Shown here piece by piece: positions 32,257-41,611 of a stretch of DNA of 64,000 nt. The position numbers were made by a program, and so were the translations under genes. The number at the start of each line of letters is the position of its first letter. The first letter of the stretch is position 1. Source of the stretch: Rhynchopus sp. YZ270_cl-10 (Eukaryota; Euglenozoa; Diplonemea; Diplonemida; Diplonemidae); NCBI GenBank assembly GCA_964035575.1, contig OZ037836.1:1860001-1924000 (forward strand), given 5' to 3'. The notes beneath the pieces are model-generated. The model ran no database searches. It was not told the origin of the DNA and saw only the letters and a program-made list of their open reading frames with translations.

Positions 32257-34443
32257 GGGGAATAGTCAGTTATACCCTACCCTTTTTTTGAAATGGTCAG
32301 AGATACCCGAAAATAAGTTCAGATATACCCGAAAACCAGAAATAGGGCATAACTGACTATATCTGAACTTATTTTCGGGTATATCTGAACTTTTTTCGGG
32401 TATCTCTGAACTTATTTGGGGTACCCACTTATTTGGGGGTACCCCCTTTGATTTTTTGCCCAGTGGGTGAGTGACCCACCATGAGGGAATGCGACAGCAG
32501 AGACAGTATTGAAGCAGCATGGTATGATTTTCACCCCTCTACCCCACACACAGTTACTTTTAGTGGGGGTAAATACCCGCAAACCCGCAAACCCTTATAC
32601 ATGGTCCCTCGCTTCGCTTGGGAACCATTAGTGCAGCAGGAAACTCTCTGTAGCGTGAAAAAAGGCTACCTTATTTCGCGGAAATACATAGTTATTACCA
32701 CTTTTTTCATTAACCTCACCCTTCCCGACTACTGCGTTTGTACACCATACTTAATCACACCCCACATTTACACTCATCACAGGATCGTGAAATCTGAACT
32801 GCATCCGTGATTGCGATGAGCGCCGCTCTCCGACATTCAACAACTCAAAATACAAGGCTTCACCCAAATCAATCTATTCTAGATTTGTTTGTGGACGAAG
32901 ACCTGGGGGTGGGAACACTTTGTCAGTCACTGCTATAGCCATTAACCCAGGGAGCATAGCTAGTGCAAGAAATTCGACTTTGGAAACCTTCCGGAAAGTC
33001 TGTCCTCTGCTTACGGAGGACGAGGCACAAGAAAATATTGCGTTCCCCCAGAAAACCAGTGCACATTTCACACTCCTTGTGGGTGGTCTTGTTGCCTTTT
33101 TTGTCAAGTAATTTTGGCCCAGGCATGCTCTCGAAGCATGACAATTTAGTGTGTATGGGGCAGGGTGTTGTTTTGTTCTGAATTCTCTTTGTTATAACAT
33201 CTAAGTCAATCGCGGGTGGTGGTTTGTGTAGCGTGAGGCACTCTTTTTAGCAAACTTCCTGCGGCTGCTAAAGTGTTATTTCTTCGGATTTAACAACGTA
33301 CAGCGTAACATAGTGGTTTCGCCTGGTCGACACAACCTTTGATAGATATGGGATAACCAACCCCCTTCGACCCCTCGTGGGTTCACTGAACAAGCCCTAG
33401 TGGTAGTTAAACGCGATTGACATTTACATTCCTAGAGATGAAAGAACAAGATAACACTTCTGTACCCGCGCATCAAAATTGTGGAAAACTTTGCACCCCA
33501 AACACCCTCAACAACGCCCGCCAAAAGGCGCCCCTTGTTGCTGGGAGTTGGTTCTCATGATACCTGCACAGCGGGCATTCCTCTGAGTCCAACGCATGTT
33601 TGGCCTGTCTGCGGCGTTGTACTTCAGGTGCACGAAGACAGGGTCTGGTGGTAAATTTTGCGTAGTACTGCGACGTGGTACTGCGTGGGTCTGGGAACCT
33701 GGGTACCTGGGTACAGGAAATTTGTTGTGGAAGACATCAACCACCATGCATTGAGGAGGGTAAGACAGTGGTCGCAGTTTCTACCTGATAGCATTACAAC
33801 ATTTAACTTCTCCACGGGGGTCTTGGGCCGTTCACTCGGTTCTACCTTGACTACCGGAAGATATTCTTGAGGCCTTTCTGGTCTCTAGTATATCCGGTCT
33901 TCCCGAACGGAGGCACACTTTGTGTGTTACTACGACCTGGCAATCTCCAGCAGTAGGTTAAGTAATCTTTCTTGTAAATTGTTGGAACATTATCTCCTCA
34001 GTGCATGAATGCCCCACGTGACTGGACACTTTTGTGTTTGTCATGTGGAGCTGTGGTTGCTCTTTCACGACTTTTTTCCTGTTCCTGGGTACCTGTTCCT
34101 GGACCTGGGTATCTGGGTATCTGGGTATCTGGGTATCTGGGTATCTGGGTATCTGGGTATCTGGGCATCTGGGTATACCCGAAAACCAACTTTTTTGGGG
34201 TGCCCGAAAAAAGTTGGCGATATGGTCAGACATGCCCGAAAATAAGTTGAGAAATGGTCAGAGATACCCGAAATACCCGAAAATAAGTTCAGATATTGGT
34301 CAGTTATGCCCTATTTTTGAAAATGGGGCATCTCTGACCAATATCTGAACTTATTTTCGGGTATCTCTGACCAATATCTGAACTTATTTTCGGGTATCTC
34401 TGACCATTTCAAAAAAAGGGTAGGGCATAACTGACTATTCCCC
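32257..34443. mobile_element. 2.2-kb TIR element nested in the Harbinger-like copy
   Basis: The ends ggggaatagtcagttat (left) and their complement (right) extend about 60 bp with repeated agatacccgaaaataagttc. The flanks aaaaaattttt on both sides may be an 11-bp duplication, but the tract is low-complexity. The site is uninterrupted in the 15748 copy near 16810. A minus-strand stretch around 33450-33830 is Cys-rich and may be transposase debris; this is not established. Confidence 0.55.
34105..34176 (+). repeat. Octamer microsatellite (ctgggtat)x9
   Basis: Nine tandem ctgggtat units with one substitution (gggcat). Apparent repetitive reading frames here come only from the satellite. Confidence 0.9.
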
Positions 34444-35370
34444 AAAAAATTTTTTTTTCGCCCAAAATCGGGCGTGGTACGTCATAAAATGGCCCAAAAA
34501 ATCCAAGGAAAACCTTCGATTGGGCAAATTATGAAAAAAATTTTCAAGTCAAATTTTCAACCAAAATACGGTCATTTTGTTCACACAGTGATTCTACGTC
34601 ATGCTAGCTTCCTGTGCAGAACTCCAGCAATTCACCAATGCCGGCATCTATCTTTCCATTATCGCCATTGCACTTCGTTCACGCCATTGCACTTCGGTCA
34701 TTTTGTGCATACCCTGTGACTGTGGTGGCTAGAGAACACGCACATGCAGACCCGTTCCTTGCAATTTCCAGTGTTGTGTTTATATTTATGGTTTTTGACC
34801 CAAAATCGGGGTGGGTGGGCCATAATTTGCTCCAAATTTGGCCGAAAATTGGGATTTTTCTGAAAATTTTCATTGTGCCCAGCAAAAATCCTTGATTTTT
34901 TGAAGAATTTTCCAAAAAATATGCTATACCCCCTATGACTGGACCCAACTCCCCTCACCCTTTTTTTCCCCTAAAAAAGCCCCCAAAATTCCTACCATTT
35001 TTACCATTTTTACCATTTTTGACCAATTTAGGGTACCTCCAATTGTCTATTTTGTTCCCACCCAGCGTGTTCCTGCACGATAACGACGGTGGTCCAGATG
35101 TGTGTACACGCGAGGCATATTCGCTAAAGGTCGTTTTTTCTTTTGTACGAGTATGCAACACGTCTGGAAATGAATGACGCGTTCTTCGGTTGCCATGAGT
35201 CTTACCGTTTCCCCTTCCCCCCTTTTGTGCTCCACCTCTCCCCCGTACTTCAGGACGCGGGTTTTCGGGGTATTTCGGGACTTTTGGGGTTTGAAAAAAA
35301 CCCCATGGATGGATGCGATCAACAAACAACAAACAACAAATAAATAAAGAAGGGGGAGTATTTCATTTTG

Positions 35371-35470
35371 TGTGGGGATGCGTTCAAGAATTAAACTCTT
35401 CCCCCCAAACCCCCTTTCATCTCTAGTTTTATTTATCCAAACGTCGAGTGGATGCGTAATAATTTCGACT
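35371..35470 (+). repeat. Dispersed ~100-bp repeat, copy 2
   Basis: Same sequence as 18197-18297 (tgtggggatgcgttcaagaa onward). Confidence 0.7.
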
Positions 35471-35714
35471 GAGATGTGTTTTAGCACGTTTCAACTACTC
35501 TTTTTTTCTTCTTCACAAGATGACCGAAGTACGAAGCTAACGACGACATACACTTTTCTTTTCTACGTTTTGCAAAACACACACCATACAAAGAAAGATG
35601 GGATCATTTTTGTTGATCCCTCACCATATACTATCAATTTATTGATTGCATAATATTATGATGAAAATACTTTTCTCTTTTTCTCAACAGATGGGAACAT
35701 TGTTGCTCCCTATA

Positions 35715-35887
35715 CGTACACTCGAGGCGAGTCGTATGCGCGAATCATTCTCGCATTCTCGCATGCGAGAATCATTCTCTCTCACGTAGAAGGATTTTGG
35801 TCGTGCGAGAGTGAGAATTGTGCGAGATTTTTTTGTCAGACCAGAATTGTGCGAGAATGCGAGAATGCGACTCGCATCGAGTGTACG
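35715..35887. mobile_element. 173-bp MITE with 6-bp TSD
   Basis: The inverted ends cgtacactcgaggcgagtcg and the complement of cgactcgcatcgagtgtacg differ at one position. The flanks are cctata at 35709-35714 and 35888-35893. The interior is full of gcgagaat/attctcgc palindromes. Confidence 0.75.
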
Positions 35888-35893
35888 CCTATA

Positions 35894-36540
35894 CCCATAA
35901 TTTTCAATTTATTGAATGCATATTGCAATTCTTGTTCTTCTTCAAAAGCTATACCATAAAACTGCTTTCCCCCCCCGCCGCGGTTTTGGATTTTCAAAGT
36001 TACCGAATAATAAAACCATTTGGACCCCCTATTAATGTATTTCCCCCCGTTTTGAGTACCGTGGCTATCTGCGGACAGTAGTACAATCAAACAAATTTTT
36101 TTCCCCGTTTTGAACAGTTGCTTACACCTTGTAAACAATATCCTATTCCCCCACAAAATCTCTGTGTCATAATAAAAAAACCTCCCCACGAATTGCCCTG
36201 CTTCCACTTCGGTGTACCGGCGGTGGAGTCATCACGAATACCCGTTTCCACGTTGTATTTTGATGTCAGAAATGTGCAAGAAAAAATATAACATGTAAAA
36301 ACTGCATTTTTGCTGTAAAAAAACCCCCCTACTGATTTGTCTTTTCCTCTTATGTTGAACAAGATAAAACAATAAGCTCGCGTTTCTTTTATCGAACAGA
36401 TTTTATTCTCCGCCCCGTACCCAAAACGTAAGCACCACTTTGAATCAGAAAAAATATTTTCCTCTCCTTTTTTCTTCCACACGCGCTGGTTTTTGTATCT
36501 CGCTAATTTTTATCAAAAAGCTTTCTTTTGTTGTGAATAG
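35894..36540. other. Spacer upstream of UBL-LRR gene
   Basis: AT-rich. It includes a dispersed repeat at 36355-36535 (caagataaaacaataagctc through atttttatcaaaaagctttc), also found at 56566-56740, inverted at 57105-57270, and more distantly at 21975-22095 and 30500-30610. No gene is recognised. Confidence 0.6.
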
Positions 36541-36937
36541 GTAGGGCAATGGAAGACGTGCATCCAACTCTCTTGCCGTGCACGTCGCTTGCGAGAGAAC
36601 GTACGGCAGCACATCACACAACTGCTTTACTGGTCGCCTCGTGTCGTCTCAGTGGGAACAGCGATCTGCCGTTCTTGTTTCCTTCTTCCCGTTCTGCACG
36701 TCTTCTTGATTGTGCAGACCATATTGCGCAAGATCTCAAAATGTCCTGTTTTTTTGTTGTGTGTTTCTCACATCACAGCCTTGCTAGCATACAGTTCTGC
36801 ACACAGAGGTGTCCCCTTTGTCTTACACCTCTATCGTCTCAGTGGCAACATGTCTGCCTTCTTCTTGTCTCCTTCCCGTTAAGTGAGTTGTGTTTCTTCT
36901 TGCCCCACCCAAAACACCTGAAACAGAGAGACTCAAA

Positions 36938-37933
36938 ATGGAAATATGTGCGAAGGGATTTGACGGAGAGAAGTACACAGTCGAGGTGGGTGTGGATGAT
37001 ACAACTGCGGACATACGGCGGAAGGTGGCGTCTGCAGCAGAGTTGTGCGAAGACGGCTTTGACATGAGCTTCGGAGAGAAGCTGCTGGCCGAAGGAGACG
37101 ACATCACGCAGCTGAGTGCTGGGGACACAGTTGTGCTGACGAAGACGAAGTCGCAGAAGGACGACGCCATTGCAGCTCTTCGTGACTTGGGTGAGACAAG
37201 GCTGACGTCAGAGAGGTTCAGAGGTCTGGAAGATACCAAGCTGGTGCATTTGTTTCTGCAGGCGGAGGTTGTTACTGAGATCCCTCATGAATTCTTGCTA
37301 CTTGGCACATTCTCAGAACTTGATCTCAGTGGTGTGCCAGGTGTGAGTGTAGTCAGTAATTCTGTCCTCGCCTACTGCAGGTCATTGCGCACTGTTGATT
37401 TATCTGGGTGGAGCAATGTGACGCAGGTTGGGGATGGCTTTCTCACCCGCTGCACCTCATTGACAACCGTTGACTTGTTTGGGTGGAACAACCTGAGAAC
37501 AGTTGGTGAACAGTTCCTCTCCAGATGCAGCGCATTGACCACCCTTGACTTATCTGGGTGGAACAATGTGACGCAGATTGAGGAGGACTTCCTCTCCGAC
37601 TGCGTCGCGTTGACCACCCTTGACTTGTCTGGGTGGAGCAATGTGACGCAGATTAAGGGCCACTTCCTCTCCAACTGCACTGCGTTGAGAACCCTTTCCC
37701 TTTCGGGGTGGCACAGTGTGATGCACGTTGGATTCTGCTTCCTGTTCAACTGCAAAGCATTGCGAACTGTTGACTTATCTGGGTGGACGAGTGTGACGCA
37801 GATTCATCCACCCTTCGTGTACCGATGCAAAATACCTACAAGCAGCATTAACGTCACCGGATCGAGCAGTCTTTTGTCAGTGCATCTTCACAGCCGTAGC
37901 TTCATGGACAAAACGAAATGTCTGTGCGCGTGA
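36938..37933 (+). CDS. UBL-LRR protein, family 1, seven LRRs, CLCA C terminus
   Basis: 331 residues. I place the start at 36938 (leader then AAAATGG, matching all paralogs) rather than at an in-frame ATG 48 bp upstream inside the leader. The UBL begins MEICAKGFDGEKY. Seven 25-residue LRRs run from FSELDLSG to the repeat ending VYRCKI. The tail is SSINVTGSSSLLSVHLHS, then KTKCLCA. The last four residues, CLCA, still fit CaaX although they differ from CVCM, so the Cys-x-Cys-x end is conserved while its sequence drifts. No signal peptide or TM segment. A copy of the ~50-bp motif follows at 37965. Confidence 0.87.
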   Translation: MEICAKGFDGEKYTVEVGVDDTTADIRRKVASAAELCEDGFDMSFGEKLLAEGDDITQLSAGDTVVLTKTKSQKDDAIAALRDLGETRLTSERFRGLEDTKLVHLFLQAEVVTEIPHEFLLLGTFSELDLSGVPGVSVVSNSVLAYCRSLRTVDLSGWSNVTQVGDGFLTRCTSLTTVDLFGWNNLRTVGEQFLSRCSALTTLDLSGWNNVTQIEEDFLSDCVALTTLDLSGWSNVTQIKGHFLSNCTALRTLSLSGWHSVMHVGFCFLFNCKALRTVDLSGWTSVTQIHPPFVYRCKIPTSSINVTGSSSLLSVHLHSRSFMDKTKCLCA

Positions 37934-37964
37934 TTTTACCAGGCCAAGTTCAAAAAAGAAAACA

Positions 37965-38020
37965 TAGTGGAGCACATCCTCGGGTGTCCACACTAATACA
38001 AGGAAGCTTTCAAAAACAAA
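37965..38020 (+). repeat. Conserved ~50-bp intergenic motif, copy 4
   Basis: Reads tagtggagcacatcctcggg, tgtccacactaatacaagga and agctttcaaaaac, followed by the pyrimidine-rich aaagacctctcccc block. Confidence 0.7.
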
Positions 38021-38344
38021 TCAAAAGACCTCTCCCCTTGACTGTTTGTTGTCTCTTGCACACCGCCCACCCCCCTTTTATTAAGTGCTCCTTAAGAGCA
38101 GGATCTTTATTCGGCTGTCTTGTGGGAAAACAAAAACAGCCGACACTTTCAAGTTTCATGCTTTCCATTTTCCTATTTTTTGAGGACCTTTGTGTCTACT
38201 CTTGGGCTCTGCCCTGTTCACTCGCCGTTACTAGGAGCAGCGCTGTTGCTTTCTTTTCCTGCGCTGACTGTACGTATCCACTTACTTGTTTTGTTGTTTC
38301 TTCTTGCCCCACCCAAAACACCTGAAACAGAGAGACACAAAACC

Positions 38345-39472
38345 ATGGAAATATGTGTGAAGAGCTTTGACGGAGAGAAGTACACAGTCGAGGTGGGTGT
38401 GGATGATACAACTGCGGACATACGGCGGAAGGTGGCGTCTGCAGCAGAGTTGCGCGAAGACGGCTTTGACATGAGCTTCGGAGAGAAGCTGCTGGCCGAA
38501 GGAGACGACACGACGCAGCTGAGTGCTGGGGACACAGTTGTGCTGACGAATAACTCACAGAAGTACAACGCCATTGCAGCTCTTCGTGACTTGGGTGAGA
38601 CAGCGCTGACGTCAGAGAGGTTCAAAGGTCTTGCAGATCCGAATCTGGTTCATTTGTTTCTGCAGGCGGAAGTTGTTACTGAGCTACCCAATGCATTCTT
38701 GGCAGGTAGTCCGTTCTCAGAACTTGATCTCAGTGGTGTGCCAGGTGTGACTGCCATAGGCTTCTCCTTCCTCTACGACTGCACCTCATTGCACACTGCT
38801 GATTTATCTGGGTGGAGCAATGTGACGCAAATAGGGAGTCAATGCTTTTACAGGTGCACTTCGTTGACCGCACTTGACTTGTCCGGGTGGAACAGCGTGA
38901 GGCAAGTAGGACAGTGCTTCATCTCCCACTGCAGATCGCTGACCACGCTTGCCTTGCCCGGGTGGAGGAATGTATCGCAAATTGAGTTCTCCTTCCTCTC
39001 CAACTGCAGCGCATTGCACACACTGGACTTATCTGGGTGGAGCAGTGTGACGCAAATAGGGGACCGCTTCCTCTACAACTGCAATTCGTTGACCACACTT
39101 GATGTATCTGGGTGGAGCAACGTGACGCACGTTGGATCTGACTTCCTCTCCTGCTGCCGCGCACTGACCGAGTTGGACCTCTCCACGTGGAAGGATGTCA
39201 CGCAGGTCGGCAACAGCTTCGTATCCGGCTGCAAATCGCTGAAAAGACTCAACTTATCTGGGTGGAAAAATGTAACCCACATTCCAGACGACTTCGTCAC
39301 CTATTGTAAGAAGTTGAGAACACTAGACTTATCTGGGTGGGCGAGTGTGACGCATGTTGGGCGAGGGGTGCTCTATGATGCTAACTTACAATGCAGCATC
39401 AACGTCACCGGATCGAGCAGTGTTGTGTCAAAATATGTACACAGCATCAAGCCCAAATGTGTGTGCATGTGA
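38345..39472 (+). CDS. UBL-LRR protein, family 1, nine LRRs, CaaX-like C terminus
   Basis: 375 residues from the accATGG at 38345. A longer in-frame extension to 38120 is hydrophobic leader sequence not shared by paralogs and lies in the pyrimidine-rich leader, so I reject it. The UBL domain is followed by nine LRRs. Two of these (LTTLALPGWRNVSQIEFSFL and LTELDLSTWKDVTQVG) have close counterparts at matching places in the 11-repeat gene at 54544, suggesting loss or gain of whole units between them. The tail SINVTGSSSVVSKYVHS is followed by CVCM, a CaaX-like box. The UBL end differs (TNNSQKYN) from the TKTKSQKDD of others. No signal peptide. Confidence 0.87.
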   Translation: MEICVKSFDGEKYTVEVGVDDTTADIRRKVASAAELREDGFDMSFGEKLLAEGDDTTQLSAGDTVVLTNNSQKYNAIAALRDLGETALTSERFKGLADPNLVHLFLQAEVVTELPNAFLAGSPFSELDLSGVPGVTAIGFSFLYDCTSLHTADLSGWSNVTQIGSQCFYRCTSLTALDLSGWNSVRQVGQCFISHCRSLTTLALPGWRNVSQIEFSFLSNCSALHTLDLSGWSSVTQIGDRFLYNCNSLTTLDVSGWSNVTHVGSDFLSCCRALTELDLSTWKDVTQVGNSFVSGCKSLKRLNLSGWKNVTHIPDDFVTYCKKLRTLDLSGWASVTHVGRGVLYDANLQCSINVTGSSSVVSKYVHSIKPKCVCM

Positions 39473-39637
39473 GGCACGTGAATCCTTTAGGATGCATGCA
39501 GGGAGCTGGGCACAACGGCTTCGCCGTGGAAGAGCTTGATATGCACGCCAATGAAGTGCTCTCTGGGATTCGATGTCCAAACCAAACAAAAATTGAAACC
39601 GCACTCCATTCTTTTCCTTTTTTTTATGTTTCCCCCA

Positions 39638-39749
39638 CAGGGCGTTCGCCCCGGGGCGAAAAATATTTTTTTTCGTTAAAAAAATCTTTTCCTGAAAAAA
39701 TGACATTTTATTTCGCCCCAGGGCTTCGCCCCACCGGGGCGAAACCCTG
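39638..39749. mobile_element. GC-rich hairpin mini-element with CAGGG ends
   Basis: The left end cagggcgttcgccccggggc and a right end whose complement is cagggtttcgccccgg form a strong stem around an AT-rich loop. CAGGG ends recall hAT termini, but I find no duplicated flank. An A/T microsatellite (taaa)n follows. Confidence 0.45.
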
Positions 39750-39859
39750 TATAAATAAATAAATAAATAAAAAAAAAAAGGGGGGAAAAAAAAAATGAGA
39801 GAGAGATTTCTCCCCCCCAACCTGTCGACCCCCCCGGAGGGGGGGTCGCAGAGGGGGTG

Positions 39860-40400
39860 TCCACTGTACTCAAAATCATCCGCAAACCCGCCTGCCGTGA
39901 AAGTAAGTTTCCCCAGCACTCCCGCTCGCTCCTCAATCCTGCAGTCTGCTGAAGGTGTCCCGTACCCCCTGTTATAGAAGGTGTCACTACTCGTGTCAAC
40001 TCTACCTTCAACGGCAGAGAGACGTTTTAGTTGATTGAAAATAATCAAACTAAGGATGAAGTCTCATATGACAGATGCCTCTCTCTTGTACATCTGTTTG
40101 ATTAAACAGCACAAAGAGACCCTCAGTGAGGGGGGGATTGATGAAATTCTCCATCGTTTTGCTGGTTTTAGTGCTGGGGAAGGGATCACGCGCAAATCGC
40201 AATTTTTTTTCGACCACTCAGTACCGGGGATTCACCCCCACGAACTAGCTTCTCTCCGGCGGGAAAATTTTTTTTGACCTATTTTAAGCACTAGTAAAAA
40301 AGCAAAAATTTCGGGTTTTTTGGCATTTCGCCACGATCAGGAAAAAACGATGGCGATAGCGAACGCCCTGTTCCCCCACCCCCACCCCCGCAAACAATAA
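39860..40400. other. Spacer without recognised gene
   Basis: Mixed composition with short frames on both strands. A + frame at 40035-40277 (Ile/Lys-rich start) has no recognisable family. Confidence 0.4.
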
Positions 40401-40410
40401 TGCAAATAAA

Positions 40411-41384
40411 TGGTGCTATCCGGGGGGGCGGCGTTTTGCAAAGTTTCACAAAGTTTCACAAAATGTCACAAAATTTCAATCCTATGCACAACGTGTCACA
40501 ACGTTTCACAACTTTTCACAACTTTTCACAACTTTTCACAACTTTTCACAACTTTTCACAACTTTTCACAACTACCGTAAAAATATTTATTCTGGGCTGT
40601 AATTATTCTGAGACAGAAGTATACTGGACCGGAACAAAACTGGAACACTTGGGGTTTTTGGGGGTGTCCCAGTTTTGTTCCGGCCCAGAACAGTTCTGTT
40701 GGGGTAGAATTTTTATCCCCATTCCCACCCCACCCAGGTGCATAGTGCATCTTTGGGCAAAAAAAAATTCGTCGCACTCCTCGTTTTTTTTGACAAGGCA
40801 CGGATACCCCCCCAAAACAATGCTGGTACGGAACAAAACTGGAACAATCGACGATTTTTTGGGGTGTTCCAGTTTTGTTCCGGCCCAGAATAAATATTTT
40901 TACGGTATGTACACACACCGTTGTGAAAAGTTGTGAAGAGTTGTGAAGAGTTGTGATTTTGATTGAAATTTTGTGAAATTTTGTGAAAAGTTGTGATTTT
41001 GATTGAAATTTTGTGAAATTTTGTGAAAAGTTGTGAAAAGTTGTGATTTTAATTGAAAATTGTGAAAAGTTGTGAAATTTGTGAAAAGTTGTGAAAGCTG
41101 TGAAAAGTTGTGAAAAGTTGTGATTTTGATTGAAATTTTGTGAAAAGTTGTGCTTTTAATTGAAATTTTGCGACAAGGTGTGAAAGCTGTGAAAAGTTGT
41201 GAAAGCTGTGAAAAGTTGTGAAAAGTTGTGATTTTGATTGAAATTTTTGTGCAAAGTTGTGCTTTTAATTGAAATTTTGTGACAAGGTGTGAAAGTTGTG
41301 AAAAGTTGTGAAAGCTGTGAAAAGTTGTGATTTTGATTGAAATTTTGTGAAACTTTGCAAAACGCCGCCCCCCGGATAGCACCA
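40411..41384. mobile_element. 974-bp giant hairpin element made of 10-mer repeats
   Basis: The ends tggtgctatccggggg and their complement, extending through the cggcgttttgcaaagtttca region, are flanked by ataaa on both sides. The left arm is an array of cacaactttt-type 10-mers (40441-40570). The right arm (40918-41350) is its reverse complement, with gttgtgaaaa units alternating with gattttgattgaaattttgt. No coding capacity. Confidence 0.7.
40575..40905. mobile_element. 331-bp TA-flanked MITE nested in the hairpin element
   Basis: The inverted ends ccgtaaaaatatttattctg (perfect, continuing ggc) are flanked by TA at 40573-40574 and 40906-40907. Internal gttccagttttgttccgg blocks occur in both orientations. 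TA duplication fits Tc1/mariner-type mobilisation. Confidence 0.75.
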
Positions 41385-41611
41385 ATAAAAAGCAATAAAG
41401 ACAATAGTGAGAGGTCGTGAACCGCACACCCCCTCGTTTCGTTTCAAAAACGAAACCTCCGTTCTTTCCCACCTCCACGTTACCCCCTCCTACGTGCACT
41501 ACCTTATCCCTCAGACCCGTTCGTTGCATCACACCACTCACATTCCACCCCCCCCTATTCAACCAAAACTCTGACCCTCTTTTTTAAAAAAACCCTTTCC
41601 AACTTTCCATT

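Larger units (their letters stand above)
31570..34975 (+). mobile_element. Degraded copy of the 15748 Harbinger-like family, with nested insertions
   Basis: 31590-32250 matches 15930-16330 and 34445-34970 matches 16790-17260. A ~203-bp segment (cacaagtgtttttgaggcct onward) is tandemly duplicated at 31691 and 31894, whereas the 15748 copy has it once. The terminal repeats are missing. The block 32257-34443 is a separate element nested in it. Confidence 0.6.

Noticed and set aside
33450-33830. Minus-strand Cys-rich stretch resembling a piggyBac-type C-terminal zinc motif.
   Set aside because: The match is short and interrupted, and the element ends and flanks do not fit TTAA insertion.
34005-34233. 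Repetitive reading frames over the octamer tract.
   Set aside because: They are translations of the ctgggtat microsatellite in several frames.
38120-38344. Upstream in-frame start extending the 9-LRR protein by 75 residues.
   Set aside because: The extension lies in the pyrimidine-rich leader and is absent from all paralogs, which start at MEICVKS.
40441-41350. Regularly spaced short repeats resembling a CRISPR-like array.
   Set aside because: Units are contiguous 10-mers without unique spacers, in a eukaryotic setting, inside an inverted-repeat element.
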